A program made the translations under genes and the position numbers. This document shows, piece after piece, positions 1 to 12,616 of a stretch of DNA of 64,000 nt (the first letter of the stretch is position 1; each line of letters opens with the position of its first letter). The stretch is from Hysterangium stoloniferum (Eukaryota; Basidiomycota; Agaricomycetes; Hysterangiales; Hysterangiaceae), in assembly GCA_015178975.1 (NCBI GenBank), contig WHVD01000039.1, forward strand, positions 609,059 to 673,058. Reading direction: 5' to 3'. The notes below the pieces were generated by a model that made no database searches, was not told the origin of the DNA, and saw nothing but the letters and a program-made list of their open reading frames with translations.

Positions 1-600
1 GGGTGGTCGTCGATACTAATTACTAATATAAATAAACGTCGTTGCTCGATCATTGCGCCCCGTCTGATATTGATATAGTAACATTGTGAGGGCTCATTGT
101 ATATTTCAATTAAATCCTTTTTCATAATGTGTGGGATTGTCCACCGATCTTAATGGTGCACCAAAATAAATGCGATTATCTATGAACATTAGTAATTCAA
201 ACCTTCAAACACAGATACGATAAATTGAAAAATATTATATACCCTGTCCTTTTGGAAGGGACAATGCCTAGTGCGGATCGCGAATAATTCAAACCACTAC
301 TTATCCTTATATAAACCTCGCCGGTTCAGAGGTGGCTTAGGTATATCCCAAGCAATCACGTACTTGCCGCCCATCGAGAAGTTGCACTAGGCGGAGCAAT
401 AATATGGAGGGCCAAACGTCGAACAAGTGTCTTATTGCATATATGAGGTTTTTCTTGTGCACAAGAATCCTGAAGCCAACACATGCGGTTTTCGTAAGGC
501 GAGAAGAGACAAATGCATGGGTTGGGTGTCAACACGGCTGTTGGTACGCAATAATTCATTTCCCCAACAAATAGAGTAACAAATCGTCAACACAATAGCC
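1..600. other. No supported gene
   Basis: AT-rich sequence with frequent stops in all frames. No ORF with recognisable similarity, RNA gene or repeat structure was seen. Confidence 0.5.
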
Positions 601-609
601 GCACTCGAG

Positions 610-1765
610 TACTACTTCATTGCAGCGACAGACATGGCCACTCGGATATATGAAAAGGAGTTCAGACTGCGTGATGCGACATCTCAAGTTTACTTCAGAT
701 CAACGATGGAATCCGTGAGCAAAAGGTAGTTATCTACACCCACACTAGAATTTCCTTTTTTTCTTAGATTCCCCGCGCTCTATTCGAACGGTAATTAGAA
801 CACTTGTTCGCGAAAAGGTCGTCCACTTGTGGGAAACGTGACCATCCAATAGTGGAAAGAGACCTTGGGTGGGTTCGGTGCACCTCCAGGAGCTTGCGGC
901 TCAAGCAATTGCTCTATCAAGCCCGAAAGCGGCTTTTCGACACGATGCTTTATGAATCTGGCTTCAAAAATGAAATGGTAGGCTGGCGTAAGCTTGGCTG
1001 GGTACTTCCCTAACTAAGTTCCAACTGCAGCGTCATTTTATGGTACGTCCAATGTATGTAACGTTCATCTGTTTACTCATTCCGCAACGAAAACCATCAG
1101 GCTTTGGATTCATGGGTGGATGAAGGTATGCACGTCTTCCGCAACGCGAATATCCCTATCCTTTCCGGTCCACCGCCCTCATTGTTGTCGATTATTATAT
1201 TCTTCTGACTTCATAACTTATCTTGTAGGTCAGATATTAACCTATCAATGGCCCGTCTGGCGGCATACGGGGTGGTCACCGATACAAGTTGTTAGCATAC
1301 TAAATGGATGTCTCCCGATCAATCTCGGTTCGATGATTCCTTCGCCTTTGCTCTGGATGGTCGGTGGACACATTGCGTCCGAGTGTATCTTAACGTCGAA
1401 ATTCGTGGCAAGATCGCTACTGCGTTTTTTGGCATCGGCGCCTTTGTCATTTTATCCTGGGTACATGCAGAGCAGAAAGTCGGCTCGGCTGTGGAGTCGA
1501 TTCCAGTGATGTCACTGTCCTCGATCGATTTATTCGCTGCGCATGGTTCAATATGGCTTAACCTGCGATGTACCTCGTCAATGGTGAGTTTGTGGGTGGC
1601 ATTCGCAACGTTGTGCTGACGTTCATGTTCAATTTTGTATACCCCTTCGCCCGAAAGTGGAACTTTTCCTACGAGCTTACCGCTGGGATCTCTGATCGTA
1701 CATTGCAGTTCTTCAGCGTTGCTGAGTATCCGGATTTAGGTGAGGGAAATAAGGGTAGGCGCTAG
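610..1765 (+). pseudogene. Degenerate multi-exon gene fragment, function unknown
   Basis: Several plus-strand stretches read like coding sequence but do not join into one frame. The first, about 610-727, reads EYYFIAATDMATRIYEKEF and ends at a possible GTAGTT donor. A Gly/Cys-rich stretch at about 800-1010 contains GGFGAPPGACGSSNC in one frame. The next contains ALDSWVDEGMHVFRNANIPI (about 1105-1165). A longer open stretch at 1308-1619 is hydrophobic near IATAFFGIGAFVIL. Stops and frame changes separate them, so I read this as a decayed host or transposon gene. I do not recognise the family. It could instead be an intact gene with more introns than I can place by eye. Confidence 0.3.
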
Positions 1766-1959
1766 GTCCGGTGAATAAAGCACATGGTTTAACACACGCT
1801 AGCCATCGAATTGCCCTTAAGTATGGAATTTTCATGCTGCAGATCCCGGTAGCATTAATTATAATTTGGTCTGCTGCCTTTACCGGGTGTGGCGGTGTTT
1901 CTTTAAATGAAACGAAACGATGTCGGTTGGGTGACATGATTTGACGCAGTAGAGTCAGA

Positions 1960-2880
1960 CATCTCTCATTGTGCCTGTTTTATGCGACAGAGTGGATCCC
2001 AAAAACGTAGTAGTGAACGCGAATCCCATGCGCGACGCAGCGACGTTCGCAGATTTTGCCCTTTTTGTTGCTCTTTTTCTTCGGTTTGCGACAGTCGGTC
2101 GTAAAATGGGCTTTCCTTTCGCAGTTGCAGCATTCAAGATTCTCGGGGGATCTTTGTGGTTTTTCGCCTTTCGGTCTGCCACGGCCCTTCGAGGCCATCC
2201 GAAAGGCCTTCCGCTTTCATTCCATCGATAACAAGACGATCATATTCTTCGATTAGCGCCCCTACAACTTTCGGTTAGATTTAGTGACTCGGCACATTGG
2301 CTACATGTTGTGTACCACTATGGGTCTGTTGGTGAATCTCATTTGTGTCCGTGTCCATGTCTGAGCTCCTGCACTTCTAGTGCTTTGCATCCACCTCTCT
2401 TTATCATCTTAGCACTTTCATCAGCTCTACAGATGCATTGGCTAATTTCGCTGACATTGAGATTGCACTGATAAACGAGCGGTATGATTGCGGTGGTGAT
2501 CCGAGTACGACAGTGACAGGTCATCTTTTGAAAGACCTGTGCCCATATCCCCGAGCTGCGCTTGCATTTTCATAAGTTCATCAAGGTGTATCTTGACAGC
2601 AGAGTCGTCTCCGCATTTCATGCGACGTCTGATGTCTACTTTTACTGACAGTGCCTTGCCCTTATGTTTAGCGCATAACGCGTCCTATACCTCTTTGCGA
2701 GCTTCTGTACTTCGATTTTGGAGGCTTTTCTCGATAGGGTATAGGTCTGCGCCTTGATATATGCTTCGCGCTGGTCATATTCGTCCTGGCGCTGTTTCGC
2801 AGCCTCGACCCTCGCCCAATCGACACAATGTGTCTATCGCAGAAAGTTGGGGGTGGTGGCGGTTCCTCAAGGTGACGTTT
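1960..2880 (-). pseudogene. Ty1/copia-type gag relic with CCHC zinc knuckle
   Basis: A minus-strand reading at 2198-1980 contains CCNCERKAHFTTDC, which fits the retroviral CX2CX4HX4C zinc knuckle, preceded by a basic stretch and followed by lysines (KPKKKSNKKGK). Further upstream in the same direction a shifted frame reads LGSPPQSYRSFISAIS and then EEYDRLVIDGMKAEGLSD, the kind of sequence found in copia gag (UBN2 domain, small-residue-then-SY motif) before the knuckle. At least two frameshifts are needed to join these parts, and no protease, integrase or RT was found beside them, so this is a dead fragment. Order and composition support copia gag; the element family is not identified. Confidence 0.6.
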
Positions 2881-4095
2881 TAAACCTTACTAGCACTGAG
2901 TACCATTAGTGTCTGAGTTTTTCAGGTAACCCAATTTGATTTATCCCTGTCAAGCTTTGGGACAACAAAACTCTCTATGGCTGTTCGGGGCCTATTAACC
3001 TGTTACAGTTATATATGCTCTTTCAGTGAGTGATAGTCCACTCGTAACATATATTAATATCTACCTAATATATTCAGCAGTGGCGGTAAGTGATCTGCTA
3101 TAGCAGACTACTAAGGAACCTGCGTACCGCTCAGTAAGTGATAAACCTTCACTGCGAGGATACGCCGCCGATCTCTATTCCATATAAAGATATGTAATTA
3201 GCTTTGAAACGATATTATTGTGTCCCAGTTTACCAATGCAGCTGATGTAATCTTTTTAGCTTCAACAGTAAGGCATGACAGTTAAACCCCGCTAACCATA
3301 AGTGCCCATCTGAGCTCTAGTCTTTCACCAGCTACTGCCCTGTCAGCAACATCAAACCATAATAATTGGGACCATAGATGTATTTTATTTTATTTTATTA
3401 CTTAAAAATCCTCAGAATGGAATTACAAGTTGAATAGGCGATAGTACCTTGAATGCTTTTGCCGCGTAAGCGCCCGCAAACCCTAACCCAAATGCTGACT
3501 CATCAGCGCCTACTGTTAGATGTCGTGTATCTTAAAGCCTCATTAAAAAGCCCATCTTACCCTATTTTGAATACAATCGTTTGGCGTAGTAGAACTGCGT
3601 TGACCGCCCATCGACAAATCGTAGCGGACTCGGTGTAGGAGTCAGTTTGAATCATCGAGACGGAGACAACCTAAAAAAAAGGAAACAAAGTCATCTACCG
3701 CCATTTTCTTGTAGATCGTCCTTTTCGGCCTCTTGCATATATGTGAGGAATAATATTCGGTCTTCGAGTGAGATGTTGTAGTTGTGTCGATCGGACTTCT
3801 GGGTTTTCGTAAGACCTGTGTTGAATGAGGTATTGAGACTCAGCACTGAGACGGAGGTTATATTTGCGATGGAGAGAATGTAAGTGCTTGTTCAGTATAT
3901 CAGGGGAACCTGCCCGCTATACGAAACTATGATTATTTCCTCTGTATGTTGCCGTTGAGGAAATTTGAAGGTCAAAACGCTGTTCTCTATTTGCGCATCG
4001 ATTATGTCAACAAAATTTCCTATATATGTCATGGCCTATCTGCATCCATCCAAGAAGGCTGGGAGGCGGAACGGGAAAATCAGACAATAATTACT
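2881..4095. other. No supported gene
   Basis: No convincing coding sequence, tRNA or repeat. Short ORFs at 3453-3638 and 3946-4254 have no recognisable motif. There are poly-T/A runs such as TTTTATTTTATTTTATTAC near 3380. Confidence 0.4.
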
Positions 4096-4139
4096 CAGAA
4101 TTTTTTTTTTCAGCGCCCCACAAAATCTTTTTTTTTCGG

Positions 4140-5060
4140 GCTACAGCTGGCCCCTATGGTTCGAAATTCCCCGTTCCGTCGCCTGTATCAATCACTATGC
4201 GGCCCGCCAAGCCCTTGTTCAGGAACACCAAAAAGAACGCTGGTAATGTTATGAGCATCACGGAGACTGCAGAACAGGGATTTCGTTACATTCTGCTGTA
4301 CGGTAAGCGCTCTGACTCCCCTATCCATTATTGCCAATCCTCCCTATTACAGGCACAATTAAAAGGCTATAACTGGTATTAATTCTAAATGTTCCTAATG
4401 TTCCTAAGTTCGTCCGGCACGCCAGCAGGGCAACCAAACTGCTGGGCGCTAGGAACATAAGAATCGAGGACACCTGTTCATTTCTCTTTGGCATTTGCCG
4501 GCCGCAATTGTATAGTAGTTTATGTAATATGATAGGCAAAAATAGGTTTTTTGCAGACCAACCACCGCAATATCTTGGACTACCTGTCCTCCCACCCTTG
4601 CACCACAAGCGGTATTTGTGGCATCAAGAGACTCTCATGAAGGCACTTTTCCCGAATAAATATTTTTTAATGGATGTTTCCCTTCAGTTCCATCCATCCG
4701 AGCACCACCCACCATACCTGAGGCTGCATAGAATACACAGTGATGGCCACAAGGCCAACAGGAAAGAGTGTCATTGCTATAATGACATACGATGTGATCG
4801 CATCAGTAGACGGACGTGACAAGAAGTTTAGGAACATTAGAAACACCTCCAGAGCTGTTTCTCATGTTGCTAGCATTTTGCCAAGTAATTGATCCAGCTG
4901 AGCGGTCTGCCGAGTCATCCTACGCCGCCTTAGGAACATCACAATTGGTCAGGGCTTATCCTCTGATTAATTATTCCGTAGAACAATTGCCAATCGTTCC
5001 AGCAGTTCCTATCCTAGGGGAACTACCTCGGAAAGGTACTCAAGCCGGCCATCAACGCTA
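4140..5060 (-). pseudogene. Possible broken multi-span membrane protein gene
   Basis: On the minus strand three hydrophobic segments occur in order: about 4845-4720 (SYVIIAMTLFPVGLVAITVY), about 4490-4350 (SSILMFLAPSSLVALLA and then SYSLLIVPVIG) and about 4253-4150 (MLITLPAFFLVFLNKGLAGR). The first is followed by a plausible GTATGG donor. They look like transmembrane spans of one intron-containing gene, but I could not join them without stops. I cannot name a family. It lies upstream of, and divergent from, the tyrosinase gene. Alternatively these are unrelated hydrophobic shadows. Confidence 0.3.
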
Positions 5061-5264
5061 TCACTTCCGTGAATGAGCGCTGTCTACGATGGATATTAGG
5101 GTGGAGCGGGGCCTGTCTCCGAGGCGTCTGGCGTGTCATATAGTGGGACAAGCTTTGACAAGGAAGGAACACGCAGTCCTTTGCAGGATAAAATGGGGAC
5201 GATGCTGGACAGTATACTGCCTGCCTGAAAATCACCCAGACTTTCACATCTATCTTACCTTCTC

Positions 5265-8215
5265 ATGTCAGACTACTACCCCATTGTCGGCCGTAAAGGC
5301 ACCGGTGTCCACGATCGCCTTTCCATCGAGGATCTGCAACAAAAAGAGCCCGAACAATTCGCGCTCTTTATCATGGCGTTTCTCAAAATCCAAGGTCGTG
5401 GAGATATACAGCTACCCGATGGCAGTACCCGCAATGTGGAGGCGCAAGGAGCCATGTATATTCATATTGCGGGCATTCATGGCAGACCGTTTGAACAGTG
5501 GCCTGGCGATCGTATTAAAAATATTGCGGATTTTAATCCCAACGATCCCAAGGATACGAATCCTGTGCCATCGAGGTTTGGGGGTATGTGCTGACGAGTC
5601 TTTTAATTATTAAAATAAGACTAACCATGAACATTCAGGCTATTGCAGGTGGGCATGCTTCATTCTCATTCATATATTGAAGGCCAGTCATCATTGCTCA
5701 AATCAGTCACGGCGCTGTCATTTTTCCCACCTGGCACCGGCCGTATATGCTTCTCATAGAGGTTGGTTTTCCGTTCTCGTAGCATTACATGTTATTTGAT
5801 AAAATTTACCCAGCAAGCGATCGGCGAAGCGGCCGACGAGATCGCCGCAATCTGGGAGAAGCACAACCCCGTAGATCGTGGAAAATGGGTCCCTGCTGCA
5901 AAGAAGCTCAGATTTCCGTGAGCGACTTCACTGTGGTATCACGCTTCATAACTGCATATAATTGACCTTTTTTTTTTAAGCTTCTGGGACTGGGCAGAAG
6001 AACGGGTGGCGAGTGAAGGTCTCCCGAAGGTACTATATTCAGATGAGATCACAATCAAGGTTCCAGGAGGGAAGACCATGTCCGTTCCCAACCCCTTGGC
6101 GTATACCCTTATTCCCAACCCTCCAGCTGATTTCGTGGATGAGACTGATGAAGCTGTCAGTGTTTTCAGTTTTTTAGCATCATGTGAAGTCTCACTAACA
6201 CTTTCTGTGTTGTGAATGGTGTTAGACGAAAGTGACTGCGTATTATAAGGAATGGAAGCGAACCTATAGGTATGCTGAGAGTAAGTCTGAGAATCCCAAG
6301 ACGGACGTCGATAAACTTCAAAGGTACGTTTGGTTCAGCGGACAAATGACAGGAAATTCCTGTTATTTGCCATGGTCACTCCTGACTTCTCGACAGCAAT
6401 TTGAAGGCTCAGGTCGAAAGCTTGAGGAGCAAAGTATCTCTTCTCTTCACGGCGAGTGCGAAAGCTGACCCTGCACAAACGTCCGTTGTGGCTTGATTAT
6501 CTCTCTTTTTGCGTGCTTACGGTCACGTAGGTGGGATGAATTTTCGAATCACACGACGCAATCGTTACGGAATATGGATTTCTATAATGCAGGATCATTG
6601 GAAGGCGTCCATGATGCTCTCCATGGTATCTTGGTATGTTAACTCCGTATATCCCTAATTACCCTGATTTATGCAGCTATAGGGTGGTAACGGACATATG
6701 GTACTGTTGTTGACAGTGAAACCAGGGGAACTTCTACTAACATCATTCTTTTGAAACGTAGTCGGATCCCGACTATGTATGTCCTGAAAAATGACTCCTC
6801 TAAACACAGCCGCTAATTTCTTATATTTCGCACTACATAGGCTGCATTTGACCCCATATTCTTCCGTAGGTGTCTTCATTACATGAAGGTCAACTACCTG
6901 ACAGGATTATCTTCAATTCTCAAGTTCACCATTGCAACGTGGATCGCCTATGTTTGTTTCATCATCTCTTATCAAATCAAAGTATTCAATATTTTATATC
7001 TCAGACGCACTGTGGGAATATTGCTACACAGATATGTGGATGGGTGAAGGATATTCTACTAACAATGGCCGCAAGTATCCCTGGTATCAAGTCCGTTCTT
7101 ATCAAATTTCGGCGTGTTCTATGCTAATGGAAATATTATCAGGCAAGTGGAACTTATGTCCAAGTATATAACGAGCAACTGCACCCTACGACCGGCCTGT
7201 CACCGTTCCGCACTGACAAAGGTGAATACTGGACATCAGAACAGGCTCGCTTCCTCGACGAAAAGGCGTACCCTAAATGTACGCTCTTGTATCTCATCTT
7301 TTACTGTCGTGGTTTTTTATTTTTATTTCATAGACTATTCTTACCCAAAGATAGCTGGAGTCAAGGTTAACAAACCCGCGACGGCACAACAACGTATCGA
7401 CGCTCGTCTCGCACTCCAGAAGTACTACGGCCTCGACCCACGTGCGGACAAGGATGAGCTACAGTTCTCCAATAATCCTCTATTCCACCTGCTTCCGAAA
7501 CCACGTGAAGACCATGAGCTGCTCCCCGGATATCGGCATTTCGTGGTGGTGGTTCAGCTTCTAGAACACGCCTACAATCGCTCTTACAGCTTCAAATTAT
7601 ACCATGATGACAAGCCCGAGGACGATATCAAACCTGTGCTCGTTGGCTCTGTCGACGTGTTTGCCCGACCGGATACCTCTCCCTGCAAAGGATGCTCAAA
7701 CCGTAGAAACGCCGGCACGATCGTCCGCGGTGTTATCCGTTTCAGCCCACGCCATATTAACTCTATTATCGCATTGCTCCCCGCACTGGATGACAAAGAG
7801 GAGTCTAAGGAAGCATTGGCCAAACATATGAAAATGGCACTTACTGCTGTTCTTGAGAACACACAAGGTGACAGATTGGCTGCTGCGGGTTCGCAGGCTG
7901 GAGAATTGGGTCCCAGCGGCGAAATGGTGGTAATGTCGGAACATTTGGCGCCTGTGAAGGTTACGCTCCTTTCAGCGGCCGCTTCGTTCTCAACTGCTAC
8001 GGAAGCTGGAGGACCCGTAAGTTTTGCGTTGAAACTCATCGGGTGGAATTTACTGATGCACTGCTTGTAGGTAAATTTTGTTGGTTGGGTGAATCATGGT
8101 GATGTGTTTGAGGTGTGTCTTCTGCGTCAGGAAGGAAAAAAATCTATGTGAGACTGACACTTTATTTTGATAGGGTGGCCATCTTGCTTGGAAAATGAGT
8201 GCAGCATTGGCTTGA
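5265..8215 (+). CDS. Tyrosinase (polyphenol oxidase), 17 exons, 673 aa
   Basis: Copper enzyme that hydroxylates monophenols and oxidises o-diphenols to quinones, the first step to melanin. Exons by GT/AG and frame: 5265-5583, 5639-5648, 5707-5761, 5814-5917, 5981-6155, 6226-6323, 6397-6480, 6531-6633, 6683-6700, 6762-6776, 6841-6865, 6925-6951, 7005-7090, 7143-7278, 7334-8016, 8071-8112, 8174-8215; total 2022 nt, in frame. CuA ligands are seen in IHIAGIHGRPF, YCSHGAVIF and FPTWHRPYMLLIEQ; CuB ligands in LEGVHDALHG and PIFFLHHCNVDRL. YCSH supplies the Cys-X-His that forms a thioether bridge in fungal tyrosinases. FWDWAEE and WDEFSNHTT are also family-typical. The long C-terminal part (7334-8215) corresponds to the domain that keeps fungal pro-tyrosinase latent until cleaved. 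No signal peptide, so probably intracellular. All ligands and the reading frame are intact. Four exons are under 26 nt. Confidence 0.95.
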
Positions 8216-9000
8216 ACTTTCGTTGGGGTACAAATATAGGCCGAAATGAGCTTGAAGGATCTTGTAATTGATTGTTGTTATAGTGGTATAAATGATGTTT
8301 TTTTTAATGTACCTCGCCAAGTTGCCATACCGTAATGAAACTGATAATTGACATGCACCAAAGTTGACAAAGTAAAATTGCGGTAATTCATTACAAGCAG
8401 ATGGTGACTATATGCACCCGCTTATATAAATCCAAACAAACATCTCCTGGTGGTCTAGAGCGTTGTGCAGCTCGCAAACTTCAATCCACGATATTCAACA
8501 ACGGAAACCTGATTTTAGACAAGACTTCTTGGGTTTTATAGAACGATGTTCCGCGAGTCTCAACGAAAGCATTTATCTTGGCATGCTAAGGCTAGATACC
8601 ATGTGTTGTCCTAATTTTTCTCCTGTGTGGCCGCCCCGAGGATTTTGCGCTTCCAACCTCATTTCAAATGACATGTTCCTGCTTCTGGTGAGAAACATTA
8701 TTTTATGCCTTGTTACATTTAGCCCTTACTTTGTTCAAGTTGAACACGACCCACTATTGTGATGCAATCCATTACGGTGGAAACCGCCTTCAGTCTCCGT
8801 AAGTCATGCTAGCAAGGCAATTATCCCATATTTCTTAATCAGGTTTCATTGACCTTTAGTTGACACCCTGACTGTTAAGTCGGTTCTCGCGTCTCAAGTT
8901 CGAACACTAGAAGAAGACATTATTTTATTTCAAGATCGTTTTCATCACGTCGGCTGGCTGTCTTCAGTCGTATGATTTTTCACTCTCCATCTACCGGGGT
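8216..9000. other. Intergenic, no supported gene
   Basis: Downstream of tyrosinase. A 99-codon open frame at 8463-8762 has no recognisable motif and poor codon character. Nothing else was seen. Confidence 0.4.
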
Positions 9001-9012
9001 CTGGATCGCTCA

Positions 9013-9604
9013 ATGCCGCCACAGACAGCCTTTCTTTCCGCCGTGAATCCCCAGTTCATTTCATTCACTTTCCAAAAAGAATCACACAATTATACAAAAG
9101 GCTGCAAATGCCACCATTCTGCTGGGAGTCATCTTCAATGTCGTAGGTGCGGTATTCAGCTTTGGTGTAGCAAGCTCAATCCCCAGCATTAATGCAGAAT
9201 ATAAGGCTTATAAGGAGGCCACAGAAGCACTAGAGCGCATGGCCATTAATGTAGATTCGTCTCGGGCCATTGATGTGACGAAGCTCCCACCTGAACAGTT
9301 GTGGCTTTGGAAAAGGGACCACTACGCAATGTCAGGTTCATGTTCATCACAAGCAAAAATATTCGGCGCTGGAATCGCCTGTCTTTGGTTGGGGTTCGTA
9401 TTCTTTTTATTTGAGACTCAAAACCTTGAGATAATCCTTACAGTACTGCTGATCGTTGTCGTCGTCGAAGTATTGAATGCTCCTGGATCGCACGGAGGCG
9501 TATCCGATGATATCGGCAAGGTAGCGATCGGAAAGACGACGGCAATTTCAAGCAACTTGTCTTTAGAAAACGTGAGAATTTGCTCCTGGCTGTATATAAT
9601 ATGA
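9013..9604 (+). pseudogene. Small two-span membrane protein, probable frameshift near the N terminus
   Basis: The main frame from about 9100 to 9604 encodes one hydrophobic segment (ILLGVIFNVVGAVFSFGVA), a charged middle with KAYKEATEALERM and LPPEQLWLWKRD, then a second span (IFGAGIACLWLGFVFFLF). This is a two-helix layout seen in many uncharacterised basidiomycete proteins. The only good ATG (9013) starts MPPQTAFLSAVNPQFISFTF in a different frame. It runs up to the start of the main frame without room for an intron, so a 1-2 nt indel near 9070-9100 is likely. A third open piece at 9721-9822 (MSASFKKNSELLAVIRDAV) may be a last exon. Function unknown. The alternative is an unrecognised start further upstream with an intron. 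Confidence 0.5.
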
Positions 9605-9824
9605 TGTAATGTGCACTGTGTATAAGGAATGGTGACTCCGATGAGAATAATTCAATATTTGCCTTAATAATTACATTGGCAGACAGTGTGAGAGAGAATA
9701 AGTTACTATTATACCTCTTAATGAGTGCCAGCTTCAAGAAGAATTCGGAGCTTCTCGCTGTAATTCGAGACGCGGTGCCGGGTTTGTTGTTGCGTATCTG
9801 GTGTTTTTTATGATAGCTATACTG

Positions 9825-11749
9825 GCGTGATTTTTATATGTTAGACCATAATAATTTCTATCTCAGTGGTGTTACTTCATCGTGACATTAACCTAGGAAA
9901 TCTGCCTTCAAGGAGACGACACTGCGAAATTCTGTGGACGACTAATAGATCTTGACAATAGCAACCCCTCCCCCTCCTGAACCTGAAAGACCCTCAGTTT
10001 GGGAGATTAGGAAACTTGTGTCGTTATTATTTTTAATCAATTGCTTGTTGTTAGAAGCCGATGCAAGAGATTGTGAGGAGGTGGGGTAAACGGAGCTCAC
10101 GCTATTAACCTCAAATTAATTGGCCAATGATAGTTCCTGAAGCCTTGTGCTGCCATCTTCAGATATTTCGATGGATATCCATAGAATACCCTTCTGATCG
10201 GTAGATGAAACAATATGGCAGAAGTCAACGTGTACCACTATCAAAAACCACATCTTTGAGTAATATGCAGATCTTGATGGATAGAACTTTGGTGCTGATT
10301 AGGATAATCTGGGCAGTCGCACCAGTCACAGCATGCACGACACATTGGCTCTACTAGAAACACGCGACTTTGCTGCGTGAATGCTACTTGAGATTCCTTT
10401 CCATGTTGGCTCACCTGGCCTAATCTCACCTTGAAGATCGGAAACGAGTAGCGGGTGAGCGTTCGCTACAGCTAGTTATAACCTATCTCCGAGCTGAATA
10501 TCATGACAACATCCAGGTATATTTATAACAAACTATGACGGGCAGTGAATGCCCGTACTAGATACGTTAGTAGCTACAGATGTACATGAGTGCCCATGAA
10601 GGGACAAAGCTCACCTCAGTCGCTGCCTAGGAGGGCTATAGAAACGACTGAGGGGGTAAAAATGAAAAAAGGTTATACTTATATACGCGGGTGGAAACCA
10701 AGTTCGTGACACGAGGTGAGGCTTAATGTCCAGTCTGATGCGAGACTTACGTATTACAATAGACCTCCGGATGTTTCTGGATCTTCATCGTCCACCATCG
10801 TCTTGCTGTATGGACACCGACAAATCCGATCCAGCAGGGAAACCTGCTGGCCCCGGTACACCCACCCAACCGTATACTACCCACCACTGGGTCACCAAGA
10901 TTCTTAGAGTTCGATGCACGCGTAGGTCGGCACGAATCAACTATCTTATCACTCCCTTTGGACCAGGCTCAGTAGTAGGCTCCTAATCAGTAATTCTGGA
11001 CGGGCGAAACGGTCGGGGTAGCGGTATCCCCCTGATGAGAGCTCTCGTCGGCTCGAAACCGTTACTATCCCGTTTCCCCTAGCCACCCTCTACACTAGCT
11101 GACAAAGTTCAATCTTCGGAGACAACTGATTGCGGCGAGTGATAAGGTGGTGGTCTGCCCAGCGGCGCTCTGGTGGACGCTGGTGACCTCGCGTTGTCAA
11201 GGTCACCTGGCTATTACCTGCATCTCAAATTTTGCATGGTATTTTTGTCAACTTCTCTGGAATAACTAGAGAACCGTGACATCACCCAGAAGTCACTTTA
11301 AATAATAAATTCTTGAGACCCACAATATTTTGAGGCAATTTCAGTAAACTGGTGTGGCTCAAAGTGTCTGAGCTGATGTAGAGCCGAGTAATTGGTTGTT
11401 GCGTGATGTTGCGTTGTGACGTCACGCGAATCGTGAGGGTTAACTCCAAGTCTTCAACGCGGCTGGCGTAACTGAGACCTCTTATTTTGTGTCCTCATTA
11501 CAACATGAAAAAAGAACCAAGGGAAGACCCCTTGGTATTGTAAGTTTTGGTACACATACTGTGGTACTTGAATCTTGATTGACTATGCAATCCTTTATCC
11601 CAGGTATGCTGCCAAACGCAACATCATAACCTATCATCATCCTCAGACACAAACTCCAGCTCATTAGTGACCACCTTATTCGTCATTTCTTTAGCTTTCA
11701 AAATACATAAAGGCTTTGGTTCTATGCTGGCAACCCAAATCAAACAACA
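9825..11749. other. Gene-poor intergenic region
   Basis: No coding, RNA or repeat feature could be supported. It contains a short GC-richer part (10800-11230) and a TATA-like ACATAAAGG about 45 bp before the Hsp20 start codon. Confidence 0.4.
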
Positions 11750-12339
11750 ATGTCGCTCTCGAATTTCCATTATGATCCTTTTTATGAGCCGTTCTATACG
11801 GTTTCGGATTTCAATCGTCTATTGAACAATGCGGGACCTTACCAGAGCACGAATCGCGACCTATTTAGGAATGATGAGTATGCAGGAACCCAAGGAGTTA
11901 TACGTCCCAGGTATTTTCATGTCATTCTGTCTATAAAATCAATGCATTAACTTCGAATACTTTGAACTAGAATGAATCTTCACGGCGACTACGTTACAGG
12001 TGAAATGACGGCGACCTTTGAACTTCCCGGCCTGAGACGTGAGGATGTCAACGTCGATGTCATCAACAACAGGCTTGTCGTCTCTGGATCGGCCGAGGGC
12101 GTCGTGGAAGTAGATGAGGCAGGGTATGCTGTGCGAGAAAGGACCTATGGCAGGTTTTCAAGGACGGTTCCATTGCCTGCCGGGACGAAAGTGAGTAGAA
12201 ATATCTTTTGTGTTAAATGATAATGTTAATACTTTGTTTTCATCAGCCCAGCGAAATTGATGCGCGAGTGGCAGATGGCATTTTGACCGTTAGATTTCCT
12301 CAGCAACAAGCAACCGAGGAGAGAATTATAGTTTCCTAA
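11750..12339 (+). CDS. Small heat-shock protein (Hsp20 / alpha-crystallin family), 157 aa
   Basis: ATP-independent chaperone that holds unfolding proteins, normally cytosolic and oligomeric. Exons 11750-11910, 11971-12190 and 12247-12339 total 474 nt and join in frame. The N-terminal arm (about 55 aa) carries DPFYEPFYTVSDFNRLLNN, a Phe-rich arm as in the family. The alpha-crystallin domain starts at GDYVTGEMTATFELPGLRRE and includes VNVDVINNRLVVSG, RERTYGRFSRTVPLP and the strand DARVADGILTVRFP. The C-terminal tail is very short (EERIIVS) and carries the IXI-type IIV that docks between subunits. Start chosen because it is the first ATG and gives the usual arm length. Complete, no frame damage. 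No clear run of heat-shock elements was found by eye upstream. Confidence 0.92.
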
Positions 12340-12616
12340 ATGCGGCAGACAGACTTTTCGTTACATTTTTTTAGATACTTAATAAGCGTGCTTACATCTA
12401 CTTAAATATAAGCTCTTTCCTAGTTGGAACGGGATATCCTTGTGATATAAGATATATCCTGTGGTGGAAAGGTGATAATCTTATTCTTCTTACAACAGCG
12501 TGTGACATGTGACATGATATTCCCCAACCCTCCCTACATTCAAAGCATTTCGTCGCTCTTTTCTTTTCGTTTATGATCGAAATCGGCACAGTATTAACTA
12601 TAACGCAGAGTTTACG

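Noticed and set aside
7584-8039. 151-codon minus-strand open frame
   Set aside because: Shadow of tyrosinase exon 15; composition follows the sense strand.
8860-8910. AAGTTCGAACACT, tRNA T-arm-like
   Set aside because: No acceptor, D arm or anticodon stem fits upstream.
11240-11290. Possible heat-shock element (TTCTCTGGAA, TAGAGAACC)
   Set aside because: Spacing does not match nGAAnnTTCn units and it is about 480 bp upstream of Hsp20.
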